Assembly (NCBI GenBank): GCA_026545765.1
Contig: CM048843.1
Location: 88,227,050 to 88,291,049 of the forward strand
Direction: 5' to 3'
Origin: Plantago major
Lineage: Eukaryota > Streptophyta > Magnoliopsida > Lamiales > Plantaginaceae
Length of the DNA: 64,000 bases
Part shown: positions 46,312 to 58,855 of the stretch, piece after piece
Position numbering within the stretch: position 1 is the first letter of the stretch
How the letters are laid out: each line of letters starts with the position of its first letter
Program-made: the position numbers and the translations under genes
The notes under the pieces: model-generated
Databases searched by the model: none
Seen by the model: only the letters and a program-made list of their open reading frames with translations
What the model was told of the DNA's origin: nothing

Positions 46312-46623
46312 TTACTATGACACCTTACTCATGAAGTATCAAGAGCTTGCTGAGGCTCGCAAGTGGAAGAAACCTTTATTTGGTACACTATTCTATCATT
46401 GCAATTTGCAAACCAGTTTATCACGAATTTACCGGAAATACAATCACTTCACTGATTTTGCATGCAAATGTTGTTTTTGTGCGTAGTTGCTCTGTCATAC
46501 TCGGTGCAGATATTGGAAGAAGGCGTGATACCAGTGACGCCACATGATGTACATGTGGATGCTCTTGTGTCACCCTTGGGTGTTATCCCCATTAGTCCAG
46601 CAGCAAATGAGATGTGTTCGTGA
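46312..46623 (+). pseudogene. 5-formyl-THF cyclo-ligase fragment (exons 6 and 7)
   Basis: Exon 6 copy (46312-46382) and exon 7 copy (46487-46623) retain splice borders, frame and stop. Versus the full gene there are two substitutions in exon 7 (M to V after ILEEG, S to L before GVIPISP). Exons 1-5 are missing because the duplication starts in intron 5, so it lacks a promoter and the first two thirds of the protein. Confidence 0.95.
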
Positions 46624-47634
46624 TGAAGTAATGTGTTTTTGGTCATTCTGTTCAGTTTCAAAGTATATCAGACAAAATGTAACCCGTAAAGAATTCAGCG
46701 AAGCTGATCCCTTGCTAAGTTCTGGTTTACTTCCCTGAGAGGCTCATGTATGCAAAGGAAGGCAGTTATTACTCTTCCGTTCCCTGCTCTCTGTTTCATT
46801 TTTAGAGAATTTTATCGACTTTACCAGCTATTGTTAACTTGACAACTGAGGTATGTAATATAACTGTGAAAGCTACGAGCCTATGGCAAAGTTATGATAT
46901 GTAATAATTGTGTGCATTGTCTGATTGTGGTGTCATTTTGACATTGATTATGAGAAACTTGAGACACCTTCTTACTTTCCTGTAACATTTTATTGATCTT
47001 GTCAACTGAAATAGCAAATGTCTTAATAGAACATACTTTAAATTACCTGCTCTTGGTTGATTGCAAGTACTGTATCTGTACATTTTTCTTGATTGATAAA
47101 GACCAAACACCAAACATATGTTTTTGTAATTTATTTATACTGAGTCCACTCTCTTCCTATAGTAAATAGGTGAATGATTCGTGTATATTTGGCGGGACTT
47201 AATCAGTTACCTTATCAGGTGATACTATCTTATTTGATTGCGGTTTGACTATAATAAGGATTTTCCGTGAATGTTGATAAGTTGATTGGTTTGATGAAAC
47301 TGCCCCTGCTAGGTCTTTTGTTTTATTAAATACAGTGACTGATTAAGCCACCGGTCGTCACTTTATTAGCTATCAGTCATCTTACCAAGTCGTCTACACG
47401 ACTAAACTGAAATGAAGAAACTGTCAAAAAGCCCATAGTCAACTTCTCACTTAGTTTGTGTTAGTTGAGCAGGAAAACTCATTGTTTATCCAAGAACTGG
47501 TCACTTCCATTGATCTTTACCAATTGCTTGCTGCTTCTTCAATCTCTAATGAGACTGTTTCTACTTTAACATTGTCTATAAGTTACTGAAATCCAGAACT
47601 AGTTTCATCAAAACAACTTAACAGTTTCTCCTCT

Positions 47635-48306
47635 ATGGCTTTTACAATGTCATGGACTTACACTGCCATACCTGTCTTCTTGACACTTTTGTTACTCTCA
47701 CCACTGCCTTCGCAATCGTCAGATCCTGATCCTCTACAGGATTTCTGCGTCGGTGATTTAGCTGGGAACTTATCAGTGAATGGCTTCCCCTGCAAACCGG
47801 CCTCAGACGTAACTTCAGACGATTTCTTTTACGACGGACTTACCCAGGAGGCGAACACAAGCAATATATTCGGAAGCAGTGTCATGCAAGGTAACGTTCT
47901 CGCCTTTCCAGGACTGAACACGCAAGGCATATCCATGAACCGGGTTGATATTGCTCCTGGTGGGATTAACCCTCCACACTCACACCCCCGTGCGGCTGAG
48001 ACAGGGATAGTAGTCAAGGGGACATTGCTCGTTGGTTTTATTACAACAGATAATGTGTTTTACTCGAGAAACATGACAGCCGGTCAGATGTTTTTGGTTC
48101 CGAGGGGACTCGTGCACTTCCAGCTAAACATCGGTTCAGACCATGCGCAGATTTTTACGGCTTTTAACAGTCATTTGCCAGGTGCAGCTCTGGTTGCCTT
48201 GAATCTGTTTGGTTCAAGCCCTTCTATACCTACTAGTGTACTCACCAAATCTTTCCTAGTTGACAGAACTGTTGTTGCTCAAATCAGGTCCAATTTTGGT
48301 GGTTGA
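47635..48306 (+). CDS. Germin-like protein, copy 2
   Basis: 223 residues, single exon, with the same signal peptide, N-terminal DPDPLQDFC, disulphide cysteines and the three-histidine-plus-glutamate metal site as copy 1. Three residue differences only, none at a metal ligand. Upstream sequence is duplicated with it for over 1.3 kb, including the TATA-like CTATAAG, so both copies probably keep the same promoter. Downstream it runs without interruption into the cellulose synthase upstream region, unlike copy 1, whose 3' flank is cut by a retrotransposon. Extracellular cupin; activity not predictable. Confidence 0.94.
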   Translation: MAFTMSWTYTAIPVFLTLLLLSPLPSQSSDPDPLQDFCVGDLAGNLSVNGFPCKPASDVTSDDFFYDGLTQEANTSNIFGSSVMQGNVLAFPGLNTQGISMNRVDIAPGGINPPHSHPRAAETGIVVKGTLLVGFITTDNVFYSRNMTAGQMFLVPRGLVHFQLNIGSDHAQIFTAFNSHLPGAALVALNLFGSSPSIPTSVLTKSFLVDRTVVAQIRSNFGG

Positions 48307-49059
48307 TTGAACTGTTATTTTATATTTTCATTTTTTACTTTACTGTATAAAGAGTGGTCAGATCCTCTTGTTTATCATGTACTTTGAATTCATGCCTTTT
48401 CACATATATATATACTGTCCAGTTTTGGTTGGAAATGAAAAAGATTACATTTGTTAGTATCATTGATCAATTTTTTATTATTTGTCATGATCCATATTTT
48501 TAGTAAACCTGTGATGGATACTTTTGCGAGGGATTGTCAATCGAAAAGACCTGATCAGACATCGCATTTTCAATCACAAATATGCTCAATTCCTTTGGTT
48601 CAATTCATCACCATCAACCTTGACAAACACACAATCTTAGTCGCATGGAGCGAATTCTGGAGCAAGATTGGGAAAGGCGTAAAAAAACCAATAAACTCAG
48701 TTTAGCGAATTCAATACGGCATCGAAAATTCGATAAATTCACAGTAAAGTGAGAGCAGGAATGCCATAGAACATAACAAAATAGAGCTCCTGTACATATG
48801 CACGTAATGAATTTCGATATTTCAAATATGACAAACACCCAAAAACAAAAGAAAATGTAAACCTAACCATTTCCATGCAAATTAATGTGCGGTTCTTCCT
48901 ATGTATATTGTTTGGCATCACCTGAGAATAAGTTGTCCTGACCTGTACCAGTAGCTAGTAATGGCACTGCCTCTATCTTTAACATCTTGAACTAACTCAA
49001 GCTCAATCCATTTTCACAAACTTGTCACACAGAGCAGCAAGCATAAGCAAACATCCACT
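48307..49059. other. Spacer and presumed promoter between germin-like copy 2 and cellulose synthase
   Basis: No gene; matches 41402-42123. Contains the uninterrupted Copia target site GTGGTCAGATCC near 48354-48365. Confidence 0.8.
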
Positions 49060-52000
49060 ATGGAGGTGAATGCTGGACTATTCACCGGTTCGTACAAGGA
49101 GAACGAGTTCTTATTCATCTCGTCCCATAGAGAAATCTTGGTACGTATATATTCCACTATATTACAATACATTATCGATAATACCATTAATTCTTGGTTG
49201 ATTTAGTATGGTGATCACCTCAGGAAGAGACAAGCGAGCAGCTGCAGACAATAGGCGTCGGAACATGCCAGATATGTGCAGATGATGTTGGACTGGGTGC
49301 GAATGGGGAGCTGTTTGTTGCGTGTAATGAGTGTGGCTTCCCTGTGTGTAAGACTTGTTATGACTATGAACGTAGGGAAGGGAACCAGGTGTGTCCTAGG
49401 TGCAAGACTAGGTATAGACGGCTGAGAGGTTGCGCTAGGGTACCTGGTGATGAGGACGAGGATAATGTGGACGACATTGAACATGAATTCAACCTCATGG
49501 TACCAAATGCTTACTAGCTAGCTATATGTATTTATTTCCCTTTTTCACCTTGGCAAAACTGACAAAGCTTGATTTTGATGAATCGTTAATGATCAGGTCA
49601 GTGAGTTTTTACCTGAACAGCAGGCCATAGTCCCTGCATATTCCGTCAGCTCTCCATGCTCTGATCAGCATCAGCTTGTTCCAAGTATGTCAGAAATTCC
49701 TCAGAAACAACATACTGCGATTCAAAGTGCTTGCTGTACTACATAGTATACTGCACAATAAAATCTCTGGGACACTGCATAATTATTACCTGATCCTTGC
49801 ATTGTACTGCTAGGCTAGTGAACTTTACATACAATATTTGGTACTAGGTTAAAAGAAAACATGGCTTTATCAAGAATCAGCATGGTGTAGCATAATCATG
49901 TTAGAAAACTTATGCAGTTTACTCTGAAATTGCATAGTGCAGGTCAACCTAGAGCGCTAGATCCGTCACGGGACCTGGCTGTGTATGGTTATGGAAGTGT
50001 AGCATGGAAAGAAAGGATGGAAAACTGGAAGCAGAAGAAAGATCTTTCCATAGTGAAGCATGAAAATGGAGGTGATGATTTGGATGATGTCGATCAAGGG
50101 TTTGAACATGATCTACTATTGTAAGGACTTGCAGAATTCAAGATGCATCGAAAGAGCACATATTGTTTACAAAGAAACAAACTTTTCTCTAGTTTTTCTA
50201 AAAGCACACATACTATGCAGAAACTCCTATTTCTACACAAACATCGAACAAGCATCAAAAAGAAAAAATGAATCATTTCCCAGTCAGTGAATTTCTCAAC
50301 TAGCGCACGCATTAGGAAACTAATGCACTTTCAATTTGAACGTGGCTGACATACGGTTTCCTATGTGAACAGAATAGATGAGGGTAGACTGCCACTGTCA
50401 AGAAAATTACCAATTCCATCAAGTCAAATGAACCCATACCGAATGGTCATGATAATCCGTCTAATAGTCACTGGTTTTTTCTTCCATTACCGGATCAAGA
50501 ATCCAGTAAAGGATGCATATGCACTATGGCTTGTTTCAGTTATCTGTGAGATTTGGTTTGCAATCATGTGGCTTCTGGACCAGCTCCCAAAATGGTTCCC
50601 AGTTGATAGGGAAACCTACTTAGACAGATTGGCATTAAGGTTTGACACCATTAACTAGATAACGAGTTTCACATGAAATAGTTCTGCTCTTACTGTTACT
50701 TTTCAGGTACGAGAAGACAAGCGAGGGTTGTGAACTTCCAGCAGTTGATATATTTGTGACCACAGTTGATACATCTAAAGAGCCACCATTAGTCACAGCA
50801 AACACAGTACTGTCAATTCTTGCACTGGACTATCCCACAGAAAAGGTGACCTGCTACGTGTCAGATGATGGAGCCGACATGTTGACATTTGAAGCATTGT
50901 CGGAAACATCTGAGTTCGCATGTAAATGGGTTCCATTCTGTAAGAGATTCAATATTGAGCCTAGGGCTCCTGAGTGTTATTTTGCAAAGAAGGTAGACTA
51001 CTTGAAGGATAAAATGATCTTCACTGAGTTCATAAAAGAGAGGCGATCCATCAAGGTGAGTATCATCGAATCATCGAGTATGATTTATTGACATCTTAAT
51101 GTGATTTTCGGCAGTTTTCTTTGCCTTGAATGAACTTCTAGTGTTAGCATTTAATCCTGCACAACATCAGAACTAGAAAATTCCAACTTGCTTCTTGGGC
51201 TAAAAATTCATGTTACATCTATCGCTAAGACTATCAGATCATTGGCATGCTTAAACAATTCCATTCACAGATTTACATAAAGCAAGGTTCAAGAAGAAAT
51301 TTATTCAGTTTATCAACACATTAAGCACTTAATGCTGCAGCATGCTACACACATGTTGCACCTCTAATGATCAAGAAGATTTAGAAAGCATTCATACCCG
51401 AGGATCAAAAAAGTGAGGAATTTCCTGAAGGAACATGATAATAGATTTATGACTTATTTTTGGTCTCCATCAGGCTAACTTTTAAGTTCCTTAATGTTTC
51501 TTTAGAGGGAGTACGAGGAATTCAAAGTTCGGATGAATGGACTGGTTGCAAAAGCACAAAAAGTTCCTGAGGGAGGGTGGACAATGCAGGATGGAACACC
51601 CTGGCCTGGCAACAATCGAGAAGATCACCCAGGGATGATTCAGGTTGATCATAGTTTAGAATCTCATATAACATTAGTTTTAATGAACATGTCTACTACT
51701 GATCAGATTCGAGTAAGTATAATTGTATTTTGTGATGTTAGGTGTTCCTGGGCCAAAGGGCAGGACGACAGGATATAGATGGAAATGCATTACCGCGGCT
51801 TATTTATGTCTCCAGAGAAAAGAGGCCCTATTTTGATAACCATAAAAAGGCCGGTGCCATGAATGCACTAGTACGTCCCTTTGCTCACTTCATTGTATTA
51901 GTTAGAAATTTGGTCAAATTACGACACTTTCTCACACGAGAGAATTTGGACACCTCCTCAAGGGACAATAGACAACAAAAACAATACGTAAAAGTTTATA

Positions 52001-54053
52001 TTGACCAAAACAAGCAGCACGATATTTCACTATATAATACACAGTTTGCTATATATGCTAATACTGAGACTAAGTGCTTAACATATAAACAGGTTCGTGT
52101 TTCTGCAGTTCTCACAAATGCTCCCTATTTGTTGAATGTGGATTGTGATGTGTACATAAGCAACAGCAAAGTACTCAGAGAAGCAATGTGCTTCTTAATG
52201 GATTCTTGGACAAGAAAGAAAGCTTGCTTTGTTCAGTTTTCTCATAAGTCTCATGGGATTGATGGGCATGACCCTTGTGCAAACATGAACGTTGGTTTTC
52301 GTAATGTAAACATAATAACTCATCTCTACAAGGAACTTACTTTCCTCCTCTTTTTTTTTTTTTTTTTTAACATATCTAAATTGCAAGGATTATGTAGATC
52401 AACATGAAAGGCTTAGACGGAATTCAAGGACCAACTTACACGGGTTCTGGATGCGTATTTAGAAGAAACGCCTTGTATGGCTTTCATGCACCAAAGTTGA
52501 AAGCGTCCGGAAGAGCATGGAGTTGCTGGCCTAAGTGGTTCTGCTTTGGGAGGTCTGCAAGAAAGGAAAATAAGATTAAAAGTATCAGTGAAGATGACAA
52601 TGAAGGTCAGTGACTTGATGTCAAAAACCAAGTTGTTGGGCTTTTTAACATTCGCAGATCAAAATGTAACAATGAAATGTGGTGGAGCCGACAATATCAC
52701 AGCAAAGATAACCGTTAAATCCATCACGCCAAAAAGAAAAAGGATAGAATGAAATTATTTGTGTTTGTTGCTTTTGCAGTGAAAAAGCATGACAAGCCAG
52801 CAATTATATTGGAACAGAACTTAGAGAAGCGATTTGGCACGTCTCAGATATTAACCGCATCAATATTTGAAGAGGATGGTGGGAGAGAACTAGCAAATTT
52901 AGACCCTGCATCTCTCTTGAAGGAAGCTATTCATGTAATCAGCTGTGGGTATGAAGACAAAACAGACTGGGGAAAGGAGGTAGCAGCACCTAAATCACTT
53001 TCTTTTCTATGTAATAAGCCAAAATTAAAGTATCTAATCCTTTCTAGGAGTAGTAGTTCATTTATAGACCCCATCGGAAAATTATGATTCTATGCAGGTC
53101 GGATGGATATATGGTCCAGATATCTTAACTAGCTTTGGAATGCATCGTCGCGGATGGAGATCTATATTTTGTGATCCTCCAATTCCTGCATTCAGAGGTC
53201 CAGCCCCAATCCATCTATCCGACCACCTGCAACAAGTCGTGTGTTCTGCACTCGGTTCGGTTGAAATTTCTTTAAGCAGCCACAACCCAATATGGTATGG
53301 CTTGAGAGGGGGGCTTAAATGGCTGGAGCGTGTAGCTTACATCAATGCAGCGGTATACCCATTCGCATCATTTCCATTGGTGGCTTACTGTATTTTGCCT
53401 GCTGTATGCCTCGTCACAGGACAATTTATAATACCCGAGGTAAGATTTAGCAAGCCTTTTCATATATATCAATGAGAAATGATCAACATGATGTGCATAT
53501 AACACAGATAATTATGCAGCTAAGCTATACCGGTAGTATATGGTTTGTGTCGCTCTTCATGTGCATATTTGCAACAAACATACTGGAAATGAAATGGAGT
53601 GGTCTTGGCATGGAAGACTGGTGGAGAAATGAGCAATGTTGGGTCATTGAAGGTGTTTCTTCCCACGCTTTAGCAGTGTTTCAGGGGCTTTTTCAAGTCG
53701 TATCAGGTATAGAAACATCTGATATTCCGATGGCTGGTCTTCTCGTTCCTCCAACGTGCCTTTTGTTACTGAACCTAATTGGAGTTGTTGCTGGGACTTC
53801 AAGTGCGATACAGAGTCAGGACGGGTCATGGGCACCACTATTTGGTAAGCTCTTTTTTGCATTTTGGGTGATAATACATCTGTATCCTCTTCTCAAGGGT
53901 CTATTAGGACGAAATAACAGAACACCTACAATAGTTCTCGTCTGGTCAGTTATGATTGCATCAATCTTCTCCCTTTTGTGGGTTCGGCTTGATCCGTTTT
54001 TGGCCGGGCAAGATGGCCCTCTGCTGGAAGAATGTGGGCTGGATTGCAGTTAG
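49060..54053 (+). CDS. Cellulose synthase A catalytic-subunit-like protein with lost catalytic motifs, 13 exons
   Basis: Exons: 49060-49140, 49224-49499, 49597-49684, 49943-50099, 50373-50639, 50707-51055, 51506-51643, 51742-51870, 52093-52305, 52398-52605, 52780-52979, 53098-53439, 53520-54053. They join in phase to 993 residues. Normal CESAs make cellulose from UDP-glucose in plasma-membrane rosettes. Present: an N-terminal RING-like zinc finger with all eight cysteines (CQIC...CNEC...CKTC...CPRC), two N-terminal helices, the first aspartate motif YVSDDGA (D343/D344), the plant-conserved region, D512xD514 (as DCDVY, where relatives have DCDHY), six C-terminal helices and the LEECGLDC end. 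Absent or changed: GWIYGSVTEDILTGF is [12 protein letters not shown] (TE lost, D710 kept), and QxxRW is QVVCS (748-752). The class-specific region is short, and about 20 residues before the fifth helix are missing. Fold suggests CESA ancestry; catalysis is doubtful. Confidence 0.9.
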
Positions 54054-54277
54054 CTAGCATGGTAATTTCGCAAGACCGCTAGGTGTTTTCAGGAATCTAT
54101 AGTCATAGTTTGTTTTTTAAGAAATGAGTACTAACAATTTTCCATGCAATATCTGTCTATGTACTATATAACTACACTGCCTTTAGATAATATTTCTGTA
54201 AGATAATTTCAAATAAAAAGACTTCACCATCAGAATCATGGCATTAAAATCAGACATAGTTTCTAGAACGTTATAGG
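54054..54277. other. Convergent 3' region between cellulose synthase and amidase 1
   Basis: 225 bp shared by two converging 3' ends; an AATAAAAAG motif near 54213 may serve as a polyadenylation signal on the plus strand. Confidence 0.4.
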
Positions 54278-57200
54278 TTATGCATATGATGGCAAGTCTC
54301 CCATGTATAATATACTTACTTGAAACGAAAGGCTGCAATGCTCCTTGAGAGTTTTGTTAATGGTTTCCACAAAATTGAGCAAGAAGCCATCCGAACCATG
54401 TTTTGCCAGCAAAGAAACTGCGATAGGGAGATTATCGTATGTCCCTAATGGTATGCTCACCTGGTTAACCAATTTTCAGCTTATATCAAATTACGCATCG
54501 AAAAAGTATGTAAAAACAAAGAATATATATTTTAGGAAAAAATGAGTGACTGATTAATTTTTTAACTGTAAAGGGTAAGACCTGACAAAGTCCAGATACA
54601 CCAGATACGGATAACAAACTAAAAGCTTTTCCACGAAAGGTTTCCAGAGTGGTTGGATCTGTTTGCAGCTTTGGCGGAGGCCCTGGAACTGTAGGCATTG
54701 CAAGAATACCGAAATCCTATACATTATTCAGTAAAGAACAATTAACGAGAAGGAAGGTGTCAGGGTTAAAGTAATAGAACGGAGATAGAAAAAAAAACAC
54801 TTTACAGATAAAATAAGACATTTGTCAAACTTACCCCCAATAGAATGCTGAGAGCTGCACGTAGCTCAGTCCGTAAGGAAGAGCATGCGTCTACATTTTC
54901 ATTTGTTGACCTGACAGCTTCCCACACTCGTTCTGATATTCCAGGGCCGAGATCCGGTTTTACTGAGCTTACCCACTCACCATGATTGTTCTTAAACTCG
55001 TACCTGTTTTACAAACCAAAGTTACTTTATGTTGTCAAGCATCTAACAAACAATAATAAGTTACTGAAGTCTGCACCTTTGAAGTGATCGCATGGCACTT
55101 GAAAGAGCTACCAGCGAAGGTATGTTGTGCTCTTGGATTTTAGCATCTTTGTCCATGAAGTGCTTTAAACTCGGAACATGTTCTTCAATAAAGCTCCCTA
55201 GATTTGTGTATGTTACCATCTGACCTACAAAATAAATGGTGAACGAGTGAAATGGCATTTACTAAGCATCTTGAAGTGACTTATTTTGTTGCTTCTGTGG
55301 ATGCAGGGGTTTGCACTTTGCAAGTCGCATTAGTAGGCAGAATTTCCAAAATAACACTGAAAAAATTCAAAGAGTGATAAGCAACATACTTCCATACAGT
55401 TTCTCAACGGTGTGAATCAGGACTTCCTTCACTTGATCGCCATTGTTTAAAAGTTTGAAACAGTCTTCTGCAATAATAATCTTAGTGGGCCTGGTATCAT
55501 TATCATCTGGCAATGGCAACAAAATCTTTCCCACTCGGTTCAAGATCACAGGATCTCTTGCAAACCATCCTGGACAAAAAAATCGATAGTCACGAAGATA
55601 TAATGCTAACAATGGGATAGTTCTTACTAGTACGAACGAGTAGCATTGAGAAAGTGTGTGACAATGAATACCCAAGACGGATAAATTAATGATAATATAC
55701 TCAGTCGTGGCAACTTACCCACTGTGTCAAAACTCTGTGCCATGGGTATAACTCCAACAGTTGATACGATTCCGTGAGATGGTCGAATGCCAAAAATTCC
55801 ACAATATGATGAAGGAACTCTGACACTTCCTCCAGTGTCAGTCCCTGCAGTAAATACAACAATTATTTATATCCACCGAAAGTTAGTTAATACCAGTAAG
55901 AGTTTCAAATAGAGTGGATACGAACCTAGTGAAAAATCTACAAGCTCTTGACCAACTGCAACAGCTGATCCGCTAGAAGATCCTCCTGGCACACGATCTG
56001 CGGCGAATGGATTAACTGGTGTCCCGTAGTGGCAATTTTCTCCATTTATGCTGGCAATAAAGTATACTTTAGCCCCCAATTCAATTTCAGGAAATACTCA
56101 TACATTTTCACTTTTTAACACGGGGTAATAATGAAGAAAGAAATTGGAGATAGAAAAGTGTAGCCAGCGGTGAACTACCATTTTCAAACAGTTAAGGACA
56201 TATTATAATGCCGTTTCATACAACTTCTTTCCTCATATGAAATGCCTGTAGGTTATGTTCCGAAAAAGTAACTTGACAAGGGATGAAAATGAGCTACATT
56301 CCTGACATAAAAGAGGTCATGCTGTATCATGTCGGAATCAGGTGAAATGCATGGTCATAAACGGGTAATAATTATTAGGGCCAAGAATAAAAACTGAATT
56401 CTCTCAAGTAATGATGATCAAAAGGGCATCGTCGAACAAAATAGATTCCACCTCCATACCACAAACTGCCAAGCCTAGTAGATCATCAATCAAGCCCTTG
56501 CTGTCACATTCACAGATATCGAACTTTCAACCACAACCTTCACATCAAGAGCTTCCCATCAAAACAGACGGTAGTGAGCTCAACCATGAGAGCCCCTCCA
56601 CTTCCAAACATAACAGAAAATGAAGGCAGTAGACCTCTGTACTAAGTAATAACTATAGAGTCATATTCTTCAAATTTCTAACATGTAAACTGTACTAATA
56701 GCCTGATGCTCGATGTTTCTTCGACAATGTAAAGTCTGGAAATTCTTGCCTTGCCGAAAGACTGGACATCACATCTTTGACTCTATTTTACAAGGTAAAA
56801 ATACGAAAATTGTACTTACGCACTACAATCTCTTTACACCCACCTCTTAAGATCCCAGTTGCTCTTATACAGACTCATAAGCTAAGAATGCAACCACTTT
56901 GATTACCTAAATGAGCTCAAAATAGACAAATGAACCGAAATTTTATGGTATATATTCACAATTCCTTCAACACATTATTACCTTCCATTCCAAGATCACA
57001 AATTTCTCCTAAACCACACAAAATTCACCACAATCCAACCAATTACTATCAAATTCTAAACCAAATTCTCCCCAAAAACAAAAATAACCAACGACGAAAA
57101 TCCGAACCTGTAAGCCATTTCATCCATGACAGTTCTACCCACACAAGTGGCGCCTGCCTTCAGCAGAGACAACACAGTCGGAGCAGTCGATGTTGCGGCG

Positions 57201-57470
57201 GAGTGTGTGGCTGCCCATTTCGGATTCCCAAACCCAGTCACATAACCCTCCACATCAAATCTGCAATAAAAATGCGATCTTTATTTTCTTGAATTGAAGA
57301 GTAACATGTAACTTGTCAATAAGAAAGCTAAAAACAAGGAAAGAAAAAGCTTACATTTCTTTAACGGCGAAAGTAAGGCCGGTTAAGGGCTTCTGATGGG
57401 AAGAAGAAGTGTCCGGTAGAAGAGTGAATTTGTCCATGAAAGCTCCATAATCTGGTAAGCTTATCGCCAT
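54278..57470 (-). CDS. AMI1: Amidase 1 (indole-3-acetamide hydrolase type), 9 exons
   Basis: Minus-strand exons 57470-57355, 57260-57108, 56050-55926, 55844-55719, 55569-55390, 55224-55077, 55003-54835, 54716-54582, 54460-54278 join in phase to 444 residues. The amidase signature enzyme hydrolyses indole-3-acetamide to auxin in the cytosol. Evidence: LTFAVKE with the catalytic lysine, [37 protein letters not shown], the glycine/serine-rich [13 protein letters not shown] and [15 protein letters not shown] holding the Ser-cisSer-Lys triad residues, SFDTVGWFARDP, and [12 protein letters not shown]. The exon order and protein length match Arabidopsis AMI1. The terminal exon contains a strong donor (CAA/GTAAGT near 54310), so a further 3' exon and a different C-terminus are possible. 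It is transcribed towards the cellulose synthase gene; the two stops are 225 bp apart. Intron 2 is over 1 kb with no content seen. Confidence 0.93.
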
Positions 57471-57923
57471 TTTTGTCTTTGCTCTTTTGCTATTCACTCA
57501 CTGGTCACTTGCAGCTTAGTTTACAAAACGATGGATGGATATGATAGATGAAGGCAAAATGTTTTGGAAGCAAGTGGGAAATTGCATAAAAGCCCCTTCA
57601 ATTATTCAAATTTGAACTTAATTTTTTATAGAATTTCACCTCATCTAAAAGCTTGAACTTATAGAGAGGTGTGAAATATAGTCATTTATATTAATTTCCA
57701 CTCGAATGGACTCCCCAAAGAGGTTGAAATCGGCCACGAGTACGGGAGAGTATTGGAGTATTAATATAAATGATTAGATTCCACACCTCACTACAAGTTC
57801 GAGCTTTTAGATGAGATAAAATTCTATCAATTTTAGTTGAACATTTTATATTTACGGTTTAAGACTGATAAAAATCTATTTTATATGCATTAAGTTGTGA
57901 CAGTTTCGATTTTATAATCTTTG
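57471..57923. other. Amidase 1 upstream region
   Basis: AT-rich DNA with an imperfect inverted pair (about 57600-57680 and 57760-57830, sharing GAACTTATAG/AGCTTTTAGATGAGA-type blocks), probably a decayed MITE. No gene. Confidence 0.4.
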
Positions 57924-57938
57924 GTTGTTACCGTTCAC

Positions 57939-58855
57939 GGTTTACCTTTAACTTCAAATTTGGTTCATCGAAGGATTCTGGATGTGTCAGTGTGTCCTAT
58001 GTGTAACTGTAATGAGGAAACTGACCTTCATCTGTTTTTGCATTGCGATTTCGCTCGACTAACCTGGTCTGTATCAGGATTAGCATTTCAGGCTATACAC
58101 TAGGATGTTAATTAATACTGTTTGGGACTGGTTTCAACATGTTTGTGGTGCCATGGATTCTAATCAATTTGCCAGCTTTGTATGTATTTGTTGGGGAATT
58201 TGGTATCAACGAAATAGGGGTACATGGAGATGCTCTCACTGAGCCACAGGGTGCTGTTCTTTTCAATTCTGATTATTTACAGAGATTCCAAGAAGCGAAA
58301 GTGTTGTATGCGGTTCCATATCATCAAATTCCGAATGCTGTTTGGAGTCCTGCACCTGATAATAGTGTTAAAATTAATGTCGATGCTGCTCTATTCAAGT
58401 TACAAAAATCTGCAGGTTTGGGATTGGTAGCACGGGATCATAATGGTAATATTGTTGCTTGGCTGTCATAGAACAGTTCGGCATTTGGTGCATCCGAAGT
58501 TGCCGAAACAGTAGCAGTAGTTGAAGGTTTAAAATTAGCGCTTGAATTTGGATGGTCGAATATTCTTATTGAAGGTGACAACATTACTGTTATGAAGTCT
58601 TTCCAGAATTCTGAAGATTGTCTCTCATCTGCTGGTGTTTATGTGCAAGAAGGTTTAATGCTTTTAGACTCTTTTAGTTATGTGGATTTCTTACATATTC
58701 GCAGAGAAGGCAATGTAATTGCACATGGACTAGCAAAAGAAATCTCTGTTGATTGTGATGGTATTACTAATTTACCATTTACCTTGTAAACTCTTGTACT
58801 CTTGTTTGATGTGATATAACATATCAATCTTTCTCAAAAAAAAAAAAAAAAAAAA
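57939..58855 (+). mobile_element. 5'-truncated LINE with 15-bp target-site duplication
   Basis: GTTGTTACCGTTCAC occurs at 57924-57938 and again at 58856-58870, directly after a 19-A tail (58837-58855). The body encodes the reverse-transcriptase zinc-binding domain (VHRRILDVSVCPMCN, ETDLHLFLHCDFARLTWS) and, in another frame, the RNase H domain (KINVDAALFKLQKSAGLGLV, a TAG stop at 58469, SEVAETVAVVEGLKLAL, ILIEGDN, and FLHIRREGNVIAHGLAKE). Only the 3' end of the element was inserted. Confidence 0.92.

Larger units (their letters stand above)
46217..49336 (+). repeat. Tandem duplication, copy 2
   Basis: Matches copy 1 (34270-42374 without the Copia insertion). Homology starts abruptly at ATTATTCGTATG after the hAT end. 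Confidence 0.95.
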
